Positions 1 through 6,355 of a stretch of 6,355 nucleotides of DNA are shown piece by piece (position 1 is the stretch's first letter; each line of letters starts with the position of its first letter). Both the position numbers and the translations under genes were made by a program. This DNA is from Malacoplasma sp. GTDB lineage: Bacteria > Bacillota_I > Bacilli_A > Mycoplasmatales > Mycoplasmoidaceae. The notes below the pieces were generated by a model that saw only the letters and a program-made list of their open reading frames with translations, made no database searches and had not been told where the DNA came from. Location of the stretch: contig JARHZT010000043.1 in NCBI GenBank assembly GCA_029258015.1, positions 1 to 6,355 on the forward strand. The letters run 5' to 3'.

Positions 1-1482
1 AGTTTTTCAAAAAATGTAATTGGGAATAGATTAGAAGATGCATATGAAATTTGAAAAAATGACTTTGCATTGCCACTAATAAATAATTTCGAAGAAACAA
101 GATTAAATTTTTATAGTGAATATGAAAAAGATCAAGCGTTTCTTGAAGAGAAAAAGCAATATGTTGTTTTAAAGGAAATTATTAAATTAAATGATAAATA
201 CCTTTTAACACCAGAAGCTAGAGAAAAAATGTTTAAAGTAATGTATGAATATATTTCTTACAATAAAATAGACTTTATTGGAAATAATCTAAATATTAAA
301 AAAACTTTAGAGACATTATTTGACAGTGAAATTAACCTACAAAAGCTTTCTAAATTCTCTAATAAATTCTTCGATAGAAGAATTATTAATATGAATTTCA
401 AAAAGAATGATGTATGAGTTAATTGAACTAAATTTGAGTTGATTCACAATGTAGATAGATCAGCAAACATTCCAAAAAAAGGAAAAATTTTGAAAAAAGT
501 TTATGATCACTACACACCATTCTTGTATTTTGAAAAAATTCAAAAACAAGAATTACAAGTATTGAGTACAAACGATGCTGTTTCAATTATTAAATTCTAT
601 GATGCGATAAAAGATGATTTTATTGAAACATATGAAAAATATATTGAACCACATACTGAGATAGCAGAAGAAGAGGCTGATGATGCTGCAGAGAAAGCAT
701 TAAGATGTAGACTATATGCTGTTTCTTCATACTACTCATACTTTAATGAAGTATTAGACATAGTAAGCAATTATCATAATTTAGCCACAAATCTAAATAA
801 AAAATATCTAGAAAATTGTAAACAATTAAGAGAGAAAAACAAAAACTATGATGATCTAGATATCACAGAAAAACCTGAAATAGCTTTAAATCCTTTAGTT
901 GTAAAAATATTAAAGAACAGAAGACTATATCTAAAAGATGTGGAAATGAATTACAAATCAATGCTTAAATCTATCAAAAAAGCTTCAAACAAATACAACA
1001 ACAACTATAACCTTAAATATAATATTGCACAGAAATCAAAAACTTATGAGGGTGAGTTTTTGGAAGACATCGATATGGAAAAACAAATTGAATATGGAAA
1101 TATGTTTAAAAAACATTTTGACATATATAAAGAATTTGATTTTGTGTCTATGGATGATGAAATAGAACAAAATGAATTAGAAATAACTTTCAATGATGGA
1201 TTAAATGAAGTAGGTCAAGAATTAGATGAAAATGGAAATCCTATTGTCGTTGATAGCATAGATAAAAATATTAGAATAAGACCAGAATATAACTTATCAA
1301 ATATTTGATTAGAGAAAAGACAAGAAGAATACACTAACGTTAATACTGAAAAAGAAAATGTTGGTGCTGATGCACAAAGTGAATTAGACGTTAAAAAAGA
1401 CTTTGAATTTGCAAAAAAACAAGTTTCTAATTATAACAATTTAAGTGAAACATGAAAAAAGACATTACAAAAAACATATTAG
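1..1482 (+). CDS. Hypothetical protein, 3' part of a large gene (5' end outside window)
   Basis: The frame is open from the first base to the TAG at 1480-1482 when TGA is read as Trp, giving 493 visible residues. Five in-frame TGA codons lie at 52, 415, 424, 1306 and 1453. Under the standard code the gene would appear as several unrelated pieces. I do not recognise the family. The visible part is hydrophilic, rich in Lys, Asn, Glu and Tyr, and mostly helix-like in pattern. It has an acidic Glu/Asp/Ala stretch near residues 220-235, another acidic segment near 380-420, and a charged C-terminal tail. I see no hydrophobic segment long enough for a membrane span, no Walker motif and no zinc cluster. 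That suggests a cytoplasmic protein, but the N-terminus is missing and could hold a signal or enzymatic domain. The TIM-like gene follows after 15 bases with its own ribosome binding site, so the two are probably co-transcribed. That the frame is coding is secure; the function is unknown. Confidence 0.88.
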
Positions 1483-1489
1483 AAAAGGG
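1483..1489 (+). promoter_or_regulatory. Ribosome binding site of the TIM-like gene
   Basis: AAAAGGG lies directly after the TAG of the upstream gene and 8 bases before the ATG at 1498. It supports that start, as does the N-terminal Asn-Trp-Lys-Met-Asn motif, which sits at the place normal for TIM. Confidence 0.7.
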
Positions 1490-1497
1490 TAATAACA

Positions 1498-2415
1498 ATG
1501 AGACAAAAAATATTAATTGCTAATTGAAAAATGAATGCAGACTTCATGTCTATAACTAAATTTTTTGCAAACATGAAAGAAATAGAAAAAGTTAAATTAA
1601 TGGTTGCTCCTTCTTACTTAGGATTGGTTCCTTCATTGGGATTGGTTGGAAATAAAAACATTGAAGTGATCTCGCAAAATGTTTCTCTTCCATCACTTGG
1701 AAATCATACAGGTAGCGTTTCTTGAATTGAACTTAAAGATTATGGAATCCAAACAACATTTGTAGGACATCCAGATGTTAAAACAGATTTTAAAGAAAAA
1801 AACTACCACTGTAACCAAAAAATATCTAAGCTATTAAAAAATGGAATGAAAGTTGTAATCTTTGTTGAAGAAACAAGAACTGACCTTTCTAAAGACAGTA
1901 CAAAAGAAAACTTAAAATTCCAAATAAATCAAATACTTGAAGGTATTTCAGGACAAGAACTTCTTCACAATGCTTATTTAGTTTATAAACCAACATTTGT
2001 TGGAGACATAGGTGTAAAACAAGATTTAATTTTTATTGCTGACACAATTAAAATTATTAGAGAACACTTAAGAATTAAATTTGGATACTACATTGGAAAT
2101 CATATTCCAATATTATATGGTGGAGAAATTATAGATGAAGATCTAGAAGAATTGTGTCATAACAACGATTTAGATGGATTACTTTTAGAAGATGAAAGAG
2201 CTTTATCATCAAAATTTGTGACTGTTTTATATAAACATTTATTTAATGGTTCAAAAGTTAACTATCTACAACACTATGAACACAATGTTGTACTAGAATT
2301 ACCAACAGAAGAACAAAGACTTCAAGAAATATCTAAATCATTAGATTTTGATGTATATGATATCAACACAGAAGTTTATTTCAAAGATATAAAAATAGAA
2401 GAGGAAGATGTGTAA
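1498..2415 (+). CDS. Triosephosphate isomerase-fold protein, predicted catalytically inactive paralogue
   Basis: This is a 305-residue protein with the TIM barrel layout. It keeps N-W-K-M-N (9-13, with the Lys that contacts substrate in TIM), Q-N-V-S (60-63), T-G (71-72, the inter-subunit loop) and G-H (90-91, the electrophilic His). It also keeps V-E-E-T near 118-121 and L-Y-G-G (206-209). The key positions are changed. The catalytic base in the usual A-Y-E-P-V-W loop is Lys164 (V-Y-K-P-T-F), and the loop-6 lid A-I-G-T-G is not conserved. The usual S-E after the His is P-D (92-93). The phosphate-binding Ser of Y-G-G-S is Glu210, and the loop-8 Gly-Gly is Glu231-Asp232. Acidic residues in the phosphate pocket and loss of the base argue against isomerase activity. 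About 54 residues beyond the barrel (252-305) form an acidic tail ending E-E-E-D-V; ordinary TIMs have about 250 residues. TGA encodes Trp10 and Trp76. Homology to TIM is clear. Automated annotation would probably call it tpiA; I leave the symbol empty because the chemistry is missing. Confidence 0.9.
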
Positions 2416-2429
2416 TCTCCTCTTTTTTT
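2397..2429 (+). terminator. Intrinsic terminator after the TIM-like gene
   Basis: AAGAGGA (2399-2405) pairs with TCCTCTT (2418-2424) and the stem extends by two more pairs, one of them G-T, around a 12-base loop. A run of T follows at 2423-2429. The stem includes the last codons and the loop contains the TAA stop, so transcription ends directly at the end of the gene. This separates the first operon from cysS. Confidence 0.83.
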
Positions 2430-2559
2430 ATTTACATAATATATATTGGAAAAAAAATGGAAAAAGATAGGAATAAATTTAACTATAAATCTTATTTAAT
2501 AAAATAATAAAAATTAAGGAGAGTATAATTTAAATATTGTTTTATATAAAAGGCAAATT
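2430..2559 (+). promoter_or_regulatory. Intergenic leader and probable promoter region of cysS
   Basis: This gap between the terminator and the cysS start is almost wholly A/T. It contains a perfect -10 hexamer, TATAAT, at 2524-2529, 30 bases before the cysS ATG. No convincing -35 box is found 16-18 bases upstream; the sequence there is only A/T-rich. Upstream, TGGAAAAA occurs twice (2447-2454 and 2458-2465), with an 11-base period. AAGGAG at 2517-2522 resembles a ribosome binding site but has no start codon behind it. No T-box leader (stem I, TGGNACC sequence or antiterminator) can be seen, and the leader would be too short for one. The promoter call rests on the -10 match and the position. 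Confidence 0.5.
2548..2553 (+). promoter_or_regulatory. Ribosome binding site of cysS
   Basis: AAAAGG ends 6 bases before the ATG at 2560. It fixes this start, which also gives the usual short N-terminus before the C-G-P-T-V-Y motif of CysS. Confidence 0.6.
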
Positions 2560-3876
2560 ATGAAAATTTATGAACATATATCAAAAGAATTACAAGATGT
2601 AAGTAGTGATGGTAAAAAAGTTAAAATGTATGTTTGTGGACCTACAGTTTACAATCACGTACATATAGGAAACATAAGACCTATTATTACGTTCGATGTA
2701 TTTAATAGACTTTTAATAGAATTAGGATACAATGTTGAATTTATTCACAATATAACAGACATAGATGACAAAATCATTGATAGAGCAAAGATAGAAAATA
2801 AAGATGAAATGGAATTATCAAAATTTTATGCTGATCAATATCAAATAGTTTTAGATAATTTAAATATTAAAAAAGATAATATGTTGTTTCCAAAGGTTTC
2901 AGAAAATATTGTCGAAATGGAAAACTACATAAAGTTAATAATAGAAAAAGAATTTGCTTATGAAGTTAATGGAGATGTTTATTTTGATACATCGAAAATA
3001 AAAGATTATGGTTCTGTTTCTGGCAAAGATATAGAGGAATTAGAAGTTGGGGAAAAATCTTTAAAAAACGAATCTAAAAAAAATGATAAAGATTTTGTTT
3101 TGTGAAAAAAAACCGAAACTGGATTAAATTGAAAAACATGTTTTTCTGAAGGTAGACCAGGATGACATACTGAATGTGCATGTTTGGTTTACAAATACTT
3201 TAATGATCAATGTGATATTCATGGTGGAGGAGTTGACTTAAAATTCCCTCACCACGAGAATGAAAATGCTCAAAATATAGCTGTATCAAATAAAGGAATA
3301 GCAAGAATATGAATGCATGTTGGACATCTAAATATTAATGAAGAAAAAATGTCTAAATCACTAAATAATTTCATATTAGCAAAAGAACTTTTAGAAAAAT
3401 TTGATAGTAATCATATTAGATGATTTTTTTACCAGACAAGCTTTACAAATCCAATTAACTTCACTAGTGAAATAATGAATGATTCAAAAAATACAATAGA
3501 CTCAATTTTAAAAAACTTGAACATATTCAAAAGTTATTTAATTTTAGAAGATATGTTTAATGAAAATATTCAATACGATAAGAAAAATCTAGTAAATTTA
3601 GAAAACAATTTTAATTTTCCAAATACAGTAACACTTATTATGGAAGAAATTAAAAAATGTAATAATTTACTAAGAATAAAAGAGTATGAAAATTTAAATT
3701 ACCTTAGATACCAACTAGAATACTTACTTAAGAATATATTAGGTATAACTATAAACAATATTCATACCCAAGAAAACATAAGTATATTGAAAAAATGAGA
3801 TCAATTGAAAAAAGAAAAGAAATATGAAGAAGCAGACAACTATAGAAAAACATTAATAGAAAGAAATTTAATTTAG
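2560..3876 (+). CDS. cysS: Cysteine--tRNA ligase
   Basis: This class I aminoacyl-tRNA synthetase joins cysteine to tRNA-Cys in the cytoplasm using ATP. The frame runs 438 residues to a TAG at 3874, with TGA as Trp at 3103, 3130, 3163, 3310, 3421 and 3796. The N-terminal Rossmann domain has M-Y-V-C-G-P-T-V-Y (23-31), followed by the HIGH motif as H-I-G-N (35-38). The active-site zinc ligands are all present: Cys26, Cys206 in W-H-T-E-C, and His231 and Glu235 in F-P-H-H-E-N-E. They match Cys28, Cys209, His234 and Glu238 of the E. coli enzyme. The KMSKS motif is intact at 263-267. The C-terminal helical, tRNA-recognising part is shorter than in E. coli (461 residues in total there) but ends in the usual charged A-D-x-x-R helix. 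It should be fully functional. It is the first gene of an operon, and rlmB starts 4 bases after its stop. Confidence 0.98.
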
Positions 3877-3880
3877 TTTT

Positions 3881-4603
3881 ATGAATAATAAAAAATATGT
3901 GTTTGGTAAAAAAGCAGTAATAGAAGCTTTTAATGAACACAAAATTAATGAAATTTATGTGTTAAATAATAGTAACTATTTAAAAGAGTTTGATAAAAAA
4001 ATACCAATCAAAATAAAAGATAAAAGCTTTTTTCATGAATTTAAAAATATTAATCATCAGAATATAATTGGCCTTTTAAATGAAAAAACAAAGATAAAAA
4101 TACACGAGAATATTGATACATTTTTAGAATTAGCAAAAACAGAAGATAAAAAAATAATATTAATTTTAGACGAGATACAAGACCCTGGTAATTTTGGTTC
4201 TATATGTAGAACTGTAAATGCATTAGGAATAAATTCGATAATTTATAAAAAAGACAATCAAGTTCAAATAAATGAAACTGTTATTAAAACAAGTCTTGGG
4301 TCTGTTTATAATATTGATTTTTACAAAACAACTAATCTTTCAAAAACAATAGATATTCTTAAAAAGAATAATTTTTGAATATTATCAACATCACTATCAG
4401 AAAAAAGTATTGAACTTAGTGATTTTAAAACTAAATTTGACTATATAGCCTTAGTTGTTGGAAACGAAGAAAAAGGTGTTTCAAAGCTAATACAAGAAAA
4501 GTCAGACATCAATTTAAAAATTAAGATGGAATCAAATATGCAATCTTTAAATGTATCAGTTGCAACAGGTATATTTTTACACTATTTAAAGAACATGAAA
4601 TAA
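3881..4603 (+). CDS. rlmB: TrmH/RlmB-family rRNA 2'-O-ribose methyltransferase
   Basis: This 240-residue SPOUT (trefoil-knot) methyltransferase is predicted to use S-adenosylmethionine to methylate a ribose 2'-OH in RNA. An N-terminal L30e-like substrate-binding domain (about 1-75, beginning with the typical Y-V-F-G-K-K-A-V-I-E-A) precedes the SPOUT domain. Motif 1 is I-Q-D-P-G-N-F-G-S-I-C-R-T (99-111), with Asn104 and the catalytic-type Arg110. Motif 2 is V-V-G-N-E-E-K-G (192-199). Motif 3 is M-Q-S-L-N-V-S-V-A-T-G-I (220-231). One TGA at 4376 encodes Trp. RlmB modifies G2251 of 23S rRNA in E. coli; that exact target is inferred from domain layout and from its place after cysS, as in Bacillus. 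A related tRNA or rRNA target within the TrmH family cannot be excluded. No strong ribosome binding site precedes the ATG; with a 4-base gap to cysS, translation is probably coupled. Confidence 0.9.
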
Positions 4604-4604
4604 C

Positions 4605-5243
4605 ATGCACAATAAAGAGAATATAAATTTTAATGAACTAATTTATTTGTATAAAGAACATCATAATCAAAAAGCACATGATTTATTAATATTATTTTTT
4701 AATGACATGTTCAACAATTTTTTAAAGAAGATAATTTGAAAAAATCAAGAATATGAAGCAGATGACTTATTATATGTTTTTTATGAATTATTTAATAAAT
4801 GCATCAAACAATTTGATTATAAAAAAAATAATAATTTTAATTATTGAATCAAACAAATGTTTTTATGAGAAATATATAACAACCATAGAAAATTTAATGG
4901 GAAAAAGCAATCAAGTACACATTATGTTGATTCAAACATCTTAGCTTCATTGGCTATTGAAAATTTTTTTATAGTCGAAGAGACAAAAGCATATAAAGAT
5001 AAACAAAAAATTAAAATATCTAATCAAATTTTAAAACACATTAAAAAAAATTATAATGATGTGTTTTATCAAACAATAAAACTAAGAATGAAAGATTTAA
5101 CTTTCAAAGAAATATCAGAAAAACTAAATAAAGATCATATAACAGTTAGGGTTAATTATTCAAGATCTATTAGAAGGTTGAAGAAAGAAATAGAAACAAA
5201 TAAAAAACTTTTTAAAATTTCAAAAGAATATAACAGTTTGTAA
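4605..5243 (+). CDS. Sigma-70-family alternative RNA polymerase sigma factor (SigH-like position)
   Basis: This 212-residue protein reads through TGA as Trp at 4737, 4845 and 4866. The ATG is one base after the rlmB stop (TAACATG). The N-terminal half looks like sigma region 2: E-A-D-D-L-L-Y-V-F-Y-E-L-F (51-63) resembles the region 2.2 core-binding helix, and N-Y-W-I-K-Q-M-F-L-W-E-I-Y (79-91) then N-H-R-K fits the aromatic-rich regions 2.3-2.4. A lysine-rich linker leads to region 4 at about 153-195. There T-I-K-L-R-M-K-D-L-T-F-K-E-I-S-E-K-L (156-173), then I-T-V-R and R-S-I-R-R-L-K-K, match the helix-turn-helix that binds the -35 box. Regions 1 and 3 are lacking, as in small alternative sigma factors. 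Bacillus sigH holds the same place after rlmB, so it may be a diverged SigH relative. A comparable small sigma factor in Mycoplasma genitalium, MG428, controls recombination genes; shared function here is only a guess. Membership in the family is fairly secure; its regulon is unknown. Confidence 0.8.
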
Positions 5244-5253
5244 AAAAAAAAAA

Positions 5254-5292
5254 AAAAATAAAAAACAAGAATGAATCTTGTTTTTTATTTTT
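5254..5292. terminator. Bidirectional intrinsic terminator between the sigma gene and rplA
   Basis: A perfect 17-bp stem (5254-5270 with 5276-5292) has a core of ACAAGA/TCTTGT and an ATGAA loop. The outer pairs are all A-T, so each strand has a U-rich tail: TTTTTATTTTT on the plus strand, and on the minus strand the complement of the 17-A run at 5242-5258. It serves both convergent operons. The minus-strand stop codon of rplA (5287-5285) lies inside the stem, and the A run begins within the sigma gene's TAA. Confidence 0.88.
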
Positions 5293-6085
5293 GCTTTCTA
5301 GCATATTTAACGATTTGTTTACGATAAATTGGTTTTTCTGTTTTGTTTTCTTTTTTATCAGATAAATCTTCTTTAACTTTACTTTTTTTAGATGATGTTG
5401 TTGTTTTATTAATTAAAACCTTAACACCAGGACCCATTGTTGAAGATAAAGTTACTTTTTCAATATATATTCCTTTAACTGCAGCAGGTTTTTTACTTTT
5501 TATAAAATCTAGTAAGAATTCAACATTTTCAATTATTTTTTGATCATCAGAATTTGTTTTACCAACTAACATATGGATATTTCCATAACTGTCTGTTCTA
5601 TAAGAAGTAACACCTTTTTTAAATTCAGCTATTGTTTTTTTGATATCTGTTGTAACATTACCATTCTTAGGGTTAGGCATTAATCCTCTTGTACCTAAGA
5701 TTTTACCTAATTTACTAAGTTCAGGCATCATTTTTGGAGTTGTGATGATTAAATCAAAATCAATTCATCCTCTAGCAATTTCAGCAATAACTTCTGAATC
5801 ACCAGCATGTTCAACACCTAATTCTTTAGCATCTTTTTGAGTTAATCCTTTATCTAAAACAAGTATTCTTTTTTGCTTTCCAAAAAAGTGAGGTAATTGT
5901 AATGTACCTCTTAATTGTTGATCAGATTTTGATGTATCTAAATTTAATTTAACAGCAACATCAACAGAAGAAGTGAATTTAGTTTTACTATTTTCTTTTG
6001 CTAATTTAACTGCTTCATTTAATGGAAAGAAATCTAATTTATTAAAATTTAATTGATTCTTTTTGTTTGTTTTTACAGCAGGCAT
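5285..6085 (-). CDS. rplA: 50S ribosomal protein L1
   Basis: L1 binds 23S rRNA at the mobile L1 stalk and helps release deacylated tRNA from the E site. In many bacteria it also represses its own mRNA. The protein has 266 residues, with Trp107 encoded by the TGA at 5767-5765 (A-R-G-W-I-D-F-D). Hallmarks are F-N-L-D-like N-terminal sequence with A-V-K-L-N-L-D, H-F-F-G-K-Q-K-R-I-L-V, and the signature K-L-G-K-I-L-G-T-R-G-L-M-P-N-P-K (about 124-139). The C-terminal hallmark is P-A-A-V-K-G-I-Y, followed by M-G-P-G-V-K-V. The core ends near residue 226; the last 40 residues are a Lys/Ser/Thr-rich tail that most L1 proteins (about 230 residues) lack. The start is well supported by AGGAGG 9 bases upstream. 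The ATG overlaps the rplK stop as TAATG, so the two genes are translationally coupled. Confidence 0.97.
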
Positions 6086-6355
6086 TATTTTTTACCTCCT
6101 TTATGAACAACAGGATCTACACCTTCAATTTTAATTCCCATTTGTTTAGCACTACCAGCAACCATTCTTAATGCTGCTTCTTCATCATTTGCATTTAAAT
6201 CAACTAATTTAATGTTTGCAATTTCTAATGCTTTTTCTCTTGAAATTGTAGCAACTGTTTCAGTCTTAGGGTTTTTAGCACCACTTTTAATATTTGCTGC
6301 TTTTTTCAATAAGAAAGTTACAGGACTAGTTTTAGTTTCAAACTTAAATGATTTA
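6085..6355 (-). CDS. rplK: 50S ribosomal protein L11, C-terminal part (5' end outside window)
   Basis: Ninety residues of L11 are visible. L11 forms the GTPase-associated centre of the 50S subunit with 23S rRNA and is the binding site of thiostrepton-type antibiotics. The visible part begins K-S-F-K-F-E-T-K-T-S-P, matching the end of the N-terminal domain. It continues through F-L-L-K-K-A-A-N-I-K-S-G and the rRNA-binding C-terminal domain with D-L-N-A-N-D-E-E-A-A-L-R-M-V-A-G-S-A-K-Q-M-G. A short tail follows, ending H-K-G-G-K-K. The frame stays open to the window edge; a TTG at 6309-6307 encodes an internal Leu and is not the start. The thiostrepton-contacting prolines lie in the missing N-terminal part. 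The TAA (6087-6085) overlaps the rplA ATG by one base. Confidence 0.96.
   Translation of the reverse strand, partial: KSFKFETKTSPVTFLLKKAANIKSGAKNPKTETVATISREKALEIANIKLVDLNANDEEAALRMVAGSAKQMGIKIEGVDPVVHKGGKK
6095..6100 (-). promoter_or_regulatory. Ribosome binding site of rplA
   Basis: A perfect AGGAGG on the minus strand, 9 bases before the rplA ATG and inside the last codons of rplK (its Gly-Gly). It is the strongest ribosome binding site in the window, as expected for a highly expressed ribosomal protein. Confidence 0.85.

Noticed and set aside
415..438. Apparent frame breaks (two TGA codons) suggesting a pseudogene in the first gene
   Set aside because: The frame does not shift, and TGA is Trp throughout the window, so the gene is intact over the visible part.
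2457..2507. A 16-codon ATG frame in the cysS upstream region, possible leader peptide
   Set aside because: It lies before the likely -10 box, carries no cysteine codons and no clear regulatory hairpin, so it is probably chance.
2430..2559. T-box or other riboswitch in front of cysS
   Set aside because: Firmicute cysS genes may have a T-box, but no TGGNACC sequence, specifier stem or attenuator hairpin is present, and only about 30 bases lie between the -10 box and the start codon.
3103..3165. Apparent premature stops splitting cysS
   Set aside because: These TGA codons are Trp, one of them in the conserved W-H-T-E-C zinc motif. All catalytic motifs lie in one frame.
3749..3940. Minus-strand open frame with many hydrophobic residues, looking like a small membrane protein
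   Set aside because: It is antisense to the end of cysS and the start of rlmB, both certain genes. AT-rich coding DNA read backwards gives Phe/Ile/Leu-rich frames, and it has no ribosome binding site of note.
4753..4944. Plus-strand ATG frame of 63 codons within the sigma gene
   Set aside because: It is a different frame inside the sigma gene, which is supported by family motifs once TGA is read as Trp.
5343..5840. Two plus-strand open frames opposite rplA
   Set aside because: Both are antisense shadows of the well-supported L1 gene.

Overview
The window is from a wall-less bacterium of the class Mollicutes. In-frame TGA codons fall where conserved tryptophans belong in six genes (for example the TIM Asn-Trp-Lys motif and the zinc-site Trp-His-Thr-Glu-Cys of CysS), so TGA is read as Trp (genetic code 4). 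I found no Trp encoded by TGG. The DNA is very AT-rich, roughly a quarter G+C by eye. Gene content and order fit the Spiroplasma/Mesoplasma/Mycoplasma mycoides group best, but I cannot fix the genus.

Left part (1-2429, plus strand): the 3' part of a large, lysine/asparagine-rich protein that I do not recognise. Fifteen bases later comes a triosephosphate isomerase fold protein whose catalytic glutamate is a lysine and whose phosphate-binding loops are altered. It is almost certainly not a working TIM. A clear intrinsic terminator overlaps its stop codon, so the two genes look co-transcribed.

Middle part (2430-5243, plus strand): after a short promoter-bearing gap come cysS (cysteinyl-tRNA synthetase), an RlmB/TrmH-type SPOUT RNA 2'-O-methyltransferase, and a small sigma-70-family factor. 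They are packed with gaps of 4 and 1 bases and form one operon. This is a compressed version of the Bacillus order cysS-mrnC-rlmB-rae1-sigH, with mrnC and rae1 missing from it.

Right part (5285-6355, minus strand): rplK (L11, 5' end outside the window) and rplA (L1) point toward the sigma gene and share a TAATG stop/start. In Bacillus, rplK-rplA lies downstream of sigH on the same strand, after rpmGB-secE-nusG. Here the pair is inverted and the intervening genes are absent. One 17-bp hairpin with a 17-A tract serves as terminator for both convergent operons.

The most unusual items are the TIM-fold pseudoenzyme with its unknown operon partner, and the alternative sigma factor. No mobile element, CRISPR array, tRNA or rRNA was seen.
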